The notes under the pieces were generated by a model. The model did not search any database, was not told the origin of the DNA, and saw nothing but the letters and a program-made list of their open reading frames with translations. Both the position numbers and the translations under genes were made by a program. This document shows, piece after piece, positions 37,263 through 48,139 of a stretch of 64,000 bases of DNA. Source of the DNA: Diplosphaera chodatii. Lineage: Eukaryota; Chlorophyta; Trebouxiophyceae; Prasiolales; Stichococcaceae. Location: NCBI GenBank assembly GCA_032358165.1, contig JAALGY010000008.1, positions 2,232,001 through 2,296,000 on the forward strand. Direction: 5' to 3'. The first letter of the stretch is position 1. Each line of letters opens with the position of its first letter.

Positions 37263-38117
37263 CCCGTTCTTGTCTGCACAGCGGCTTCAGGCGGGGGATG
37301 CGCTGAGGGGTCGGTCCAATGCGCAAGGTTGCGTCCTCACGCTACCCCACATCTGCATGCGGTAGCATCCACCAGTGGCCTGAACGCCTTGATACCGGGG
37401 TGGACACCACCAGAGCGCATGCATGCCCGATCAGTGTCTTGCACACCGACAACGCTGCTGGCGCGTTTTGTCTGTCAGATTCACGGCCTGCGCGCTGAGC
37501 ACCCAGCGTCCGCTGCAGCCCTCATCGGCAGCATCATTCGCCCTCTAGCAGCTTGCTGAGCGGGCCGGTCCTTTGCCGCTGGATAACATGCAAGACACTG
37601 CCACACGCCCAGGACCTAGGCCGCACGTGGCGGCTGCCATGACTGCAGGCATGCAAAGGCGGCTGCTGCAGCACAAGACGGTTTCGGGTGCTCTGCCCTA
37701 CCTGCCAGTCTGGAGCCTATTGCGCGGCGCCGTCCAGCGGTGAGCAGTGTGCTGCCCGCAGGCCTGAAGCGTGGCAGCAACCTACAGGTCAAAGCGGTGC
37801 CTCGGCAGCGGTTCTACAGCCTCAAAGCGCTGCAAGATAGCTACATGAAGCATCTTGCTGGAGCGCTGTGCATCACGGAAGCTTCGGCGCAGCGTAGGGT
37901 CTGCCCGGTCCGCCTCTCCCCGAGCCCGTATTCGAGATCTGCCGACGACAACCGTACGGCAAGGCACTGATCACGGAAAGCCGCCCCTCAAAAGCTCTCT
38001 TGAGCGACACATACCGTCGTAAAGCTTACAGCTTGAAAAGTCATCGATGAGTCAAGTGGTGTCTCTGCATTTCTGAACTGCCTAAAACCTGCCACTTGCG
38101 TATTGTTGTCGGAGCAT
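37263..38117. other. Intergenic, glycoprotein promoter region
   Basis: This gap lies between the signal-peptide exon of the giant glycoprotein and the stop of gene C. I see no exon. An AATAAA-like string sits at the gene C stop (about 38125), but it is not the usual algal polyadenylation signal. Confidence 0.5.
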
Positions 38118-40908
38118 CTATTCCCAATAAAACTCCTCAGGCAGCTCTCTGCCCCGCAAAGTCCTGACTGTGCAGGTGCAGTGCGCCAGCGGCAGGCCCT
38201 CCGCCATGATCTCGCCTAGCAGCGCGGTCGGCAGGCGGCCGACCAGACACCCCGCAGCAGCTGACCTGCAGCTTCGGCAGTGTCAGAAGATCGGGCGCCA
38301 CTCAGTGCAGCGGCAGCAGCTCCTGATACTGCACACTGCCAAAGAGTGTAGGCGAGGGCAGGCCACACACCTGAGTACATAGCTTCTTTGCAGTGCAGAC
38401 AAAAGGGCCAAGACCGAGTGCAGCACCAAGGATGGGACTGTCACACACTGTCCTGCAGCACCCCTTTCTGTATTTGACATACGGCTCACCAGCCGCTGCA
38501 AAGGCCAGCAAGAAGTGCGCGCGCCTGGGGTGGATGCTCATGAGCAGCGCCTGGCGCCGGGCTGCAGCAGCGGCTGCCAGCGTCGCATTGAAGGCATCTC
38601 GCGCCGCAGTCAGCCGCTCAGGCGCGTCTGCGGCATGGGGCATCTCCAGCTCAAAGACCATGCCCCTGCGGTGCGGGGGCTGGCTGTGAGGGCGCAGGGC
38701 TGAGGGCTGCAGCATGCTGCCAGAGACCCTGTAGCATCTGCAGGGCGGCACCCACAGGTCGGCTCTAGCACAGCAGGATGCTGGCTGCTGCACTAGCATG
38801 ATCCCCCAGCCGGTGCTGTTGATGTCGACCATCGAGGTGGGCGCCCAGCATCAGAGGTGCTCGCCTCAAGCGGTGCGTCCCAGCGGGCGCCAGCACAGCG
38901 GCGGCGTTCCGCAGGCAGCGGGAGGCGCTCCGCGCCATCACCTCCCGCGCGCTGGGCAGGGGCCCATCCGCAGCGCCATCGTCGCCAGGCAGCTCCCAAA
39001 GCACCACCACGTCTGTGAGCTGCAGCAGAGCCGGTGAAAGCATGGTTCAGAGGCGACCGCCAGCAGCAGCGGCGTGCGGCTTTCAGCCAGGGCAGGCATG
39101 CGGTGAGCTTGTCATGTCAGCCGACCGTGAGAAGCAGGGTTTAGTGTGGGCACCTGCCCGGTGCAGGACACTAATCTGAAACGTCAGATGTATGCAGGCA
39201 GAGGGGCACCTACATGGGGCAGTGAGGGCAGCGCAGCGCCCAGCAGCGCGACGATGGCCGCCACCATGGGACCAAAGACTCTGGCGCCGAGCTTTCCGGC
39301 ATCCACTGCATGCGCCACAAACCAAGCACCTCAGCTTGGACACTGTGCTCGCACCTTGCTGTTTGAGCTTGGCACCCATCGCACACAGCACTGTGACAGT
39401 GCTGCTTGCATGCTCATTTGCACGGGACCACATTTTGTTTGATGTCTGCACTGCACGGTGGGGCCTGGGGTTCCAGGCTGCGTGCCTGTCACAGAGAGGC
39501 GCTCCAGGCCTGGCAGCACGAATGCCGGCAGCAGCAGGAGGGAGGGGTGGACCGATGTGATAAGCAACCCGCGGCGGAACTTCCCCCTGAATATCTCCTC
39601 ATCCTCCATGCAGAGCCATGTCTCCAGATGGTGCTGCAGGATGTCCCGGTACACTGCATGACAATTGGTCCAGAAAGCACTTCAGCAAGTGAGTTCAGCA
39701 CTGATGAGTCGATCAACCTTCTGCTTGTCCGAAGCCATGCTCGTCAGGTCTGTGACACACAAAGACGGGCAGATGCAGGTCCTCACAACATGCTTACAGT
39801 GGTCGGTTGGTGCAACAATTTGCAATGCAAACAGCTCCCGATGAATCAGTGCATCATCTCTGCACAAGCCTGCGCAGGCCCAGGCGCTGCAGTTACGGGC
39901 AACGACGCGAGCGCCTGCTGGCATCGTCAGCTGGACTGCTGCATGCAAAGGGGCCGGCGCACCTTCGGTGCTGCAGTACTCGAAGACCTCGCGACACAGC
40001 GCCAGCGCCGCCGCGCGCACCGCCGCCGGCATCCGCCTCCGCGCCGCCGCCCGGTGCTTGACGCCCTCCCTGACCAGCAGCCCCAGCCGCCGCAGCTGCT
40101 CCACCGGATCCCGCACCGCTATGAACGCCAGCCTCGACACAAGGGCCTCGCCGCCGAACTCCCTGATACCCGACTCCTGCACGTAATGCCGAGTTCAAGT
40201 CCCACTCGATGCTCAGCCACAGCATCCAGCAAGGGGAGGGTGGTCGGTGGGGTGCCATGTATAATATGTGCATGCTGATGCATGGGCGTCAGATGCTGAA
40301 CAAAAGCAAGGACAGAGCAGCAAGGCCTGCCAATGCAATTCGAAGCGACCTTCAATACATGCTTGTCGTCTGCCATGTGTTCCTGCCAGCCTGCCTCGCC
40401 GCCAGACACCCAGCGGTCGCAGAATATGCAGCAGCGTGAGTCCTCGTAGCTGCCGCCCTCTTGCGCAGCGTCAGGGCTGGTGCCGTCGCCAGCAGCTGAG
40501 GTGGCGCCTGCCGCTGGGGCGTCACCTGCAAGATGTACAGGCTGCAGCGGTAGCAAGGTGTGCTTTGCATGTCCATCACAGCTGGTGAATCGTTCTGCAG
40601 CTGCTACACTCTGTAGAACATTGCCACAGACACCTGCATCTGCTGCAACGTGCACATGAGGTGGCACCTTGAGGTGGGAAGGGGGCGGCCGTGAGGCCAC
40701 CCTGATCAGCTTGCACACCGCCGTGGCTGCTGCTGCTGCAGGCAGCTGCACCGCCAATGCTGCCATCGCATCCAGACGTGCAGGCACTGCCATCGCGATA
40801 AGAATCCACCTCACGGCTGCGCTTGCGGCCCGCATGCCTCGGCTCGCGCCCGCTCGGCACGTCCTGTTGCATGCTGCTCTGGCAATGCAGAGCCCGCGGC
40901 CTCCCCAT
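38118..40908 (-). CDS. Gene C, zinc-finger member of tandem family A-D
   Basis: I model eight exons, 444 aa: 40908-40668, 40525-40350, 40176-39963, 39653-39486, 39305-39214, 39019-38865, 38665-38525 and 38265-38118. All phases close. Exon 2 encodes a U1/matrin-like zinc finger (CIFCDRWVSGGEAGWQEH, then HMADDKH; C-x2-C-x13-H-x5-H). Later exons follow the family order: a helical exon ending FEYCSTEG; an exon starting YRDILQHHLETWLC with a hydrophobic run (VHPSLLLLPAFVLPG); a 92-nt exon (MVAAIVALLGAALPSLPH); LTDVVVLWELPGDD; LTAARDAFNATLAAAA with RRQALLMSIHPR; and the last exon GCLVGRLPTALLGEIM. The hydrophobic runs could be membrane segments. GC donors are used after exons 4, 6 and 7. Zinc fingers of this type often bind RNA; beyond that no function can be assigned. 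An internal ATG at 40872 is an alternative start. Confidence 0.75.
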
Positions 40909-41817
40909 ACTGCCTCAGATGCTGCGGTGTGCCACAGGGTGGCTCGGCTGTCACGTTTGTTGACGTTTGATAACGTTTGATCGTGTCACACTCGAGTGCA
41001 GGTTCTGCGGCTGAGCGGCTCCGCGGCTCCTGCATGCTGGCAAATTGGCGCCCGCCCCATCAGGTTATTGAGATTGTTCCGATCCTCAGTCCTGAGATCC
41101 AGTTCTCGGCATACATCGCGTGCAATTATAAACGAGCAGTGATACGTGGTTCTTCGCAGGACCTCGCACGGCGCTGTCAGCAGTGTGTTGTCAAGCTTCG
41201 CAGCACTCAGCAGACTGTCGTTGCACCTGTAGGCAACGCCTGTAACAGCTGCAGACGTTGGTGTAGCGCATCAGGTATTTAGCTAGCTGACTAATTGTCC
41301 GGCAAGTGCTGGAATATAATATATAATGATCACACCATGGGAGGAATGTTGCATGTGTACTGGCAGACGAGAGTCTTCAGGTGCTGGAGACGTGCGGGCA
41401 GTGCCGTACAGCCTCGGCGGCATGGCAATCAGCCGACTCGTCATGATGCCGCTGACAACAGCGAGCATCACTTCCACAGTTAAACTTGCTGCCATTCTAG
41501 ATCCATTGGCTCAGTATTGGTCACAATGCCTACGCAGCCAGCAACACTGCAAATTATGTGGCATTAGGCACAGGCCCATACGGTATCATTGACAAGGACA
41601 GGGTCTCCCTGCAAAACCCTCTCGTTGCTGGACAGCAGCCAGACTTCCGCCGCCACTACATGCGCATCTTGCAAACCCCTGCGAGCCTCGCGCACGCCCC
41701 GTATTGTGATCTGCTGGGTGCACACACTGTGCTGCAGCACGCCGTTGGGCGTCTGCGCCTGAATCTTCACGCTGCTAATTGACCAGCCTGCTGCGCAGGC
41801 TGCGTCGCACCCATGCT
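40909..41817. other. Intergenic between genes C and B
   Basis: About 910 bases with no exon found. It should hold the gene C promoter and the gene B 3' end. It is AT-richer than the exons, with an alternating AT run near 41310-41330. Confidence 0.5.
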
Positions 41818-43406
41818 TCATGGCAGCGCAGATTCTCCGGGGCGCACAACCTCAATTGTGCAGGCGCACGGCGCCAGCGGCAGGCTGTCCGCCATGATGA
41901 CGCCCAGCAGCGCCGCTGGCAGGCGGCCAACCAGGCACCCCGCAGCAGCTGACCTGCGACCAGTGACTGCACACTCAGCATCACTGCGCATGCCTCGTTC
42001 GGCGTCAATGGCAAATGTCATGACATGCACTTTTGCCAATTATGCCATTCCCACGTACCTGGAGTGGATGCTCATGAGCAGTGCCTGACGGCGGGCCTTG
42101 GCAGCGGCCGCCAGCGTCGCCTGAAAAGCATCCCGCGCTGCTACCAGCTGCACAGGTGGTGCCATGGGCCTGCCGTGTATGAGCTCGAACCGTACGTGCC
42201 TGCAATGACAGCCACCGCCTGTGACCGGACATCAGTGCAGTCTCTTGTAGGGACCACCCCCCCAGAAACATGCGCAGCGCTACAGCCAGCAGACATGTGA
42301 GCAGTATGGAGGCAACTTCGTCCAGACTTCCCTGGATACCAAGCGCTGAGACGCCAGGAAGCTGACGACAATCAGCACAGCTGCTTGCCTGAGAGGCGGT
42401 GCACTGCTGGCTGCCAGCACAGCTGCGAGCTTGTGCAGGAATCGTACAGCACCCTGCTGGAACAGCGCATGAGTGCTGGCCCCAGTGGTGGCGTCGGGGT
42501 CAGGCAGCTTGCAGTGTAAAACCACGGCCTTGAGCTGCAGCATCGACAATATAGCCTTGTAACAAAGATGCATCCAGCTCAGTGCAGAGGGACAGAGAGC
42601 TGAGCAGAGTTGCAACGCATTGTGACACACATCCTGCCAAATGTGCAGGCGTAAACAGCCAACACAAGTCTCAGCACACTATGAAGACCTACATGAGGCA
42701 GCGAGGGCAGCACGTTGCCCAGCAGCGCAAGCGTAGCTGCCCAGACGGGCGCCTGCTTTCCGATGTAGGGCAAGTCGGCGCTCACTGCATGTGCAGCAGC
42801 AGACGCATAAGCCCCAGCTTTGCTGCACGCACAACTATCTCGCTACAGGGCTGCAAGGTCATTGCCATGCGGACGGCACACAGCCTGTCTCTCCAGTCTG
42901 GAATGCAAAGCCTATAGCCTTTTCATCCTATTGTGCGAGCATGCAGGCAGCAAACATCCGCACGTTTGATGCTGAGGCACCTCAGAGGCGGGTCAGCCGC
43001 CCGCCTGGCCGGCAGCAGCAGCAGCAGGGACGGGTGCAGGGTGGCGACCATCGTGCTGCTGCTGGCTTGGCTGTTCACCGACGCAGTCCTCCAGCAGACC
43101 CTGCTCTCCAGGCGCTGCTGCACCATGTCCCGGTACGCTGCATGCAGAGGGACAGCAAGATTTTACCTTCAAGGATGGTGCAGTGATGCTGCGATGCTGT
43201 CCATGACATGTAGGTATGAGGGGCGCTTGCCTTCGGCGCTGCAGTAGTGGGCGATCTCACGCTCGAGGTCCTGCACTGCTGTGTGCACATCTGGCGGCAG
43301 CTCTCTCGTTTCCCTAGCCGCGCTGCTGGCCTGGATTTGCTGCTGAAGGCGCTGCTGCCATCGCTGCTGCCGCTGCCGGCGGCGCTCCTTCTGCTGCTGC
43401 CGCTGG

Positions 43407-43445
<39 letters not shown>

Positions 43446-43879
43446 TGTGCCATCTTCCGGCTAGTATCAAAGTGGATCACCGAAGTGGCTGTGCGCCCCA
43501 GCGCCCCGTCTCCCACACTGCTGCGGGTGCTGCTGCGGGCGGCCATGGGGTGACCGCTGCAGCTGACGAGGCAAATGCTGCCATGGACCCCACCACCACG
43601 CCGAAGTCCCGCATCACCAGCCGCACTGCTGTCCGCACGCCCTTGCAGCTGGTTGTCAAAGGTGCTCAGCGCGCTTTGCAGCATCTGCTGCAGGTCTGCA
43701 CGCGTTTGCAGCTGTGTTCCACTGGTGCCAAGCGCGCTATCTGGCATTTGCTGCAGGTCCCACTGGTCCGCCATGCTGCTCGATTTGCACAACCTGACCA
43801 CACGGCGGCCCAGCTCCAAAAGCTGGAACGAGGCCAAAGCGCCGAACAAGCTCGCACCACCGTCCCTGGGCCCTTGCAA
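41818..43879 (-). CDS. Gene B, polyglutamine member of tandem family A-D, no zinc finger
   Basis: I model six exons, 445 aa: 43879-43231, 43137-42964, 42784-42693, 42534-42389, 42199-42059 and 41953-41818. All phases close. Exon 1 replaces the zinc-finger part of A and C with a different N terminus (SLFGALASFQLLELGRRVV) and a Gln-rich, coiled-coil-like stretch, then rejoins the family at IAHYCSAEG. The downstream exons match A and C in length and phase: AYRDMVQQRLE, the 92-nt exon (WAATLALLGNVLPSLPH), LKAVVLHCKLPD, LVAARDAFQATLAAAA with RRQALLMSIHSR, and GCLVGRLPAALLGVIM. GC donors follow exon 1 (GAAG|GCAAGC) and exon 4 (TCAG|GCAAGC). The end of exon 2 is the least certain boundary. The function is unknown; loss of the zinc finger suggests it has diverged from A and C. 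Confidence 0.75.
43408..43442 (-). repeat. CTG run encoding polyglutamine in gene B
   Basis: An uninterrupted CTG run gives about 12 glutamines on the minus strand, followed by further Gln-rich sequence with Arg and Lys. It lies inside exon 1 of gene B and is a candidate length polymorphism. Confidence 0.9.
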
Positions 43880-44526
43880 GCTGCTAGATGCGCGCTGACT
43901 GCGGTGTGCACAACCACCTCAAGCGGTGAGGTTCCGAGACACCCAGGGTTGCCGCTTTCTGGTTGTTAACGGTCAGCAGTCTTCACGCAATGAGAGCGTC
44001 CTCGACTTACATATGCTCTGACCTTTACGATTGGACAGAATACCCTGTCGCACAGAATGAAGGCATGCGACTGCATGCATGCGTGTCGTGAGATTTCTGC
44101 AGTACAGCCTGTACGGTAGCCAATTAAGCCAACAGAACAGCGCAACTGGGATGCTGCACCCTTCAGACATTCGTGGGCAGCAGGACCAAATGTGACTTAC
44201 TTTGGCAGTCGGCACATGCCTGTATTTGATATACTACACCACCTGCCCGAAGGCTTCGTGCAGAAGCACCATCTGATACCTGGCAGAGCTTCCAAAACAA
44301 ATCTGCAAAAGCACTTGCTGTGCCGCTTCGCACATGTGCAGAGTCATGCAGCACCAGTGTTACCATCGTGCATTGTGCTGCCAGCCCTTCGCTCGGTCGT
44401 GTCACAATACTTGCAAGCCAGCCCGCTGCTGCGCATGCCCTGCAGCAGCACGCTCCCTGTGCACGACGCCTGCAAACCCCTCCCAGCATTTGGCCGCCAG
44501 CTGTGCAGGCAGGCTGCGTCCAAGAG
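43880..44526. other. Intergenic between genes B and A
   Basis: About 650 bases without an exon. It should hold the gene B promoter. I see no repeat or RNA gene. Confidence 0.5.
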
Positions 44527-47374
44527 TCACGCCCCAGGTGTGCAGTCTTCAGGCCGCACGACGGTGACTGTGCAGCTGCATGGTGCCAGTGGAAGGCTGT
44601 CCGCCATGATGACGCCCAGCAGCGCAGTCGGCAGGTGTCCGACCAGACACCCCGCAGCGGCCGACCTGCGACGGAGATGCCAGCACCTTCAAGCAGTGTT
44701 ATAGCAATGACAATGTGTTTGTGTGCACACGCACCCAGCAGCCAGAAACAGGCTCGCTGGCATGCTGCTACTACTCGGATTTGCCTTACACCATATGATG
44801 CAGCCCAAGCATGGACGGCATGCTCAAGGTGCCGACCTTCCTGGGAACAGGGTCTGCGCACCTGGGGTGAATGCTCATCAGCAGCGCCTGGCGGCGGGCG
44901 ACTGCAATGTCGGTCATCGTGTCCACAAAAGTGTCCCGTGCCGCAATAAGCCGTTCAGGCGTCGCATCGTACTGGTCCTGTATAACCTCCAAGCGGATGC
45001 GCCTGCATTTGGGGGGATGAACTGTGTACAGTGCAGGGGTTGTAGAGTTGACTGCAGGCGCCACATCACCCGAACTTGACTGCAGCAGCGCCGCAGGCCC
45101 GACGCTCTGATGGCAGCAGCAAGGTTGCCGGCACCCTGAAGTTTCCCCTCAGCTGCATGCCGACATGCCGGGCAGGTTGTGCGCAGAAGTTCTCAAGCGC
45201 GTGCCTGAGAGTTTTGACCCCGCTGGTTGCCAGTGCCGTAGCTGCGTTCTGCAGGAAGCGGCAGGCCGCTCGCAGGACCCGCGCATGCACTGCGTCTCGC
45301 CGCTGGAGGGTGTCGCGGGGCGGGAGGTGCCAGCGGAACACGACGTCTTCGAGCTGCAGCAGCCACGGCATGTAGGGTTTGCGAAGCTTGAGCTTGGGCA
45401 TCTACAGCATATGTGGTTTTGTGCAACAGGCAGATGGGCAGGTCGCCCACTGCATCTGCTGACACCGACAAGTCGGATGGCGCCGCTTACACAGCTGACC
45501 AGATGCATCACTGCACGGCGTTGCATGTGATATTCGTGCCAGGCATGCAAACTTACATGTGGCAGCAAAGGCAGCGCATTGCCCAGCAGCGTGAGCGTGG
45601 CCGCCAGGACAGGCGCGTGTATCTTGCTACCCAGAACTCCGATGTGTGCTGCACATGCAGCAAACCCAGCTTCAGTCCCAAACAAAGATGCTTGCAGCTG
45701 GGTGTGCGCCACAGGGAGGCAGTGTGCTGGCGCAGACATTTGCATCTAAGTCGAGGTGGAATGCTGCATTCCACCTCGACACAGACGCAAATGTCTTCAC
45801 TATCACATCATCGAGTGGGATCATGCAGGGCTTTCAAGTCACTCACCAGTGGCGATGAGGCGCACAACTGGTGGCAGGGACGCCACCATGGTCGGCAGCA
45901 GCAGCAGGGACGCGTGCCAGGCGATGTCCAGCGTGCCACCCCGCATGTTGCGTCTGATTTCGTCCGCATCCCACTGGCGCACCAAGCCCTTCAGATGTTG
46001 GTCGAGGATGGAGGAGTAGACTGCACAGCAGCAGGGAACACGAAGACTGGTGAGCTGGCCGGTGTGGCTGCTGACCTCTGGTGATGTTCGCATCGTTTCT
46101 GCTTTGCGTGGGCGGAAAAGCGCTGCACATATGACAACAGCAGCAAGCTCAGGCAAGGGTCTAGTCACACCTGCATGCATGAGTGGCTCTGTACTGCTAA
46201 GCAGGAACGTTGAGGTCCAAAGCAGTACGCATCCTAACATGCTGCGGGACCTGATCGGCTTGCAAGCCTGCCGCGACGGGGTCACAGGCAGCCCATCTGC
46301 AGACTATCATTGGTTGGAGGTGCGAAGGGCGTGCCTTCAGCATCGCAGTAGTTGATCATCTCCCGGCGCAGCGCCCGAACAGCGGCCCGCACCTCCGCCG
46401 GGAGCTGCTCCTGCCCGGGGGTCAGGGCTTGCAGCGCAGTCCGCCGCTGGCGGCGGCGCGGCTGCCACTTGCTGGCGTCCGGCTCACAGCCGGGCTCAAA
46501 CACCGACACAACCCTGTGCCCTGGCGCACCCGTCTCCCGCACGCTCAGCTCCTGCGCATTGCACATCAGCAAGACCCTCTGCATGACAGCACCACCTGCA
46601 TACAATGGACTGAAGCACTGTTGAAGGGATGGCTGAAGATCCTGCCGCAGCTGGTCTGGTGCATGCTGTTGCGCGTCGCCGACAGCAGGCCAGAGTCTGC
46701 AGGACTTCCGGGCGGCAGACGGCACAGCTCTGAGAGGTGAGCAGACCAACCTGCCGCCTGTGCTGGATGCCTGCTGCATGCATGCGCCAGCCGGCCTCGC
46801 CGCCGAGCACCAAGCAGTCGCACAGCTCGCAGCGGCGGTGTCCCCGACTCGCGCTGCCTGGACCGCCAGCATCTGCCGCCGATGCACCACTGCTGCGGCT
46901 GGCGCCCGCCGGGCTGCTGCCTGCTGACGCCCCGCCGCCTGCAGGGCAGGCAGCGCTGAATGGAGTCGTGATGACAGGATGTCGCAGCATGTTCTGCCCG
47001 GCTGGTGGAAGCCCGTGCAGTTGGTTCGCATCCAGTATTGTCGCATTCGGCCAGGGATGCGCACCGTATGGATGCTGCGATGATGTGGCCGCGGCCCCAG
47101 GCTGGTCGGCTCGCACACGGCTGCGGCTGCTGCTGCGCGCCGCCGCGCCACTGCCTCTGCGGTGGCCGCCGCGGCCGGTCTCGCGGTCACGCCTGCGTTC
47201 GGAAGGGCTCTGTGCGCGCGCTCCAGATGTGCCGGGCGCGCCCTGTAGCACGCTGCCGATGTACTGCAGGTCCCGCGGCTCCCCCATGCTGCGCCTGGCA
47301 GGCAGTTTGCTGTCTTGCACCTTGCACTGGGTCTCCTGGTCCCGGGCTGGAGGCTGAGATCGCACCAGGATCAC
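44527..47374 (-). CDS. Gene A, zinc-finger member of tandem family A-D
   Basis: I model seven exons, 520 aa: 47374-46751, 46578-46335, 46020-45847, 45648-45557, 45353-45205, 45002-44862 and 44665-44527. All phases close. An in-frame ATG at 47287 would give 491 aa. The N terminus is Arg/Ser-rich, then comes a U1/matrin-like zinc finger (CELCDCLVLGGEAGWRMH, then HAAGIQH) with the same C-x2-C-x13-H-x5-H spacing and GGEAGW core as gene C. In gene C the zinc finger has its own exon; here it is joined to the N-terminal exon. Downstream exons carry MINYCDAEG, VYSSILDQHLKGLV with ASLLLLPTMVASLPPVV, VLAATLTLLGNALPLLPH, LEDVVFRWHLPP, LIAARDTFVDTM with RRQALLMSIHPR, and GCLVGHLPTALLGVIM. GC donors follow exons 2 and 5. 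Intron 3 contains a 61-bp palindrome. The function is unknown. Confidence 0.75.
45735..45795. repeat. 61-bp near-perfect palindrome
   Basis: Two 30-nt arms (45735-45764 and 45766-45795) with one spacer base match at 27 of 30 positions; the inner 17 pairs are perfect (core GTCGAGGTGGAATGC). It lies inside intron 3 of gene A. It could be a small inverted-repeat element remnant or an intronic hairpin. Confidence 0.9.
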
Positions 47375-48139
47375 AGAGTTCGCTCGTCTCTACGCCCTGT
47401 TCCCGGCAACCGTCTGGCACCGGGATGTTTCGCCGTATCGGAGTGATGCCTCAAATGCATGAACACAAAGATGACAGCTGCATTATTCGGGACTGCAGAT
47501 CGCCAGCAGAAAACAGCTTGATTCACCTAACTTGCGAGCAATACGGGCATTTATGACTGCGCAGTGTGACTGCAGCACTGGCCCAGGTTGACTTCGGAAC
47601 GAGGTGCCACGGTGGCAGCAGCAGCGCGCCCCTTCAGATATTCTCAGACCTTTACAACACTACTCTCTTTGCGTGGTAGCAGCGATAAGCTCCCGAGCTA
47701 TCACACCGAGTCGAAGGAGGCAACGGTCCCCTCGCAGAACGGTTGATGTACGTCAGCCGCCTTTGTGCTGCCCCCCCGCATCAGTGCACAACCAACTGCA
47801 CCCTCTGTTTGTTGCTGTGCGACGCACCCGTTCGCACCATTGGTGTGTGCCTGACCGAGTGTTTTCATGCATACCACACTGCTGATCCTGCGTGTGTTCC
47901 GCAGTGGCCCGATACGAAGGTCAGAGCAGCAGGTTTGCCTTTGATCTGACACAAACTCTCACACGGTGCGCAGGTTTAGCGCTGCCAGAAGCTGCGGCGT
48001 CAAGCTTCTGCAGCGCCACAGTGCGGGGCTGTTCCCGCTCCAACTTGTCAGCTTGCGCAGAATCAGTTTGCGCACAGCAGCGCAGGCATTGCCAACTCGT
48101 GTGACCGAGGAAGCCAGAAGCACAGCAACCCAGGACACG
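47375..48139. promoter_or_regulatory. Shared upstream region of gene A and the helicase
   Basis: These 765 bases separate the start codons of two divergent genes, so both promoters must lie here. I see no exon or named element. Confidence 0.5.

Noticed and set aside
42964..43137. Donor CTCTGAG|GTGCC for gene B exon 2
   Set aside because: It is a good-looking GT site, but it leaves phase 2, while the next exon needs phase 1. The site at 42964 (AAAC|GTGCGG) fits and aligns with gene A.
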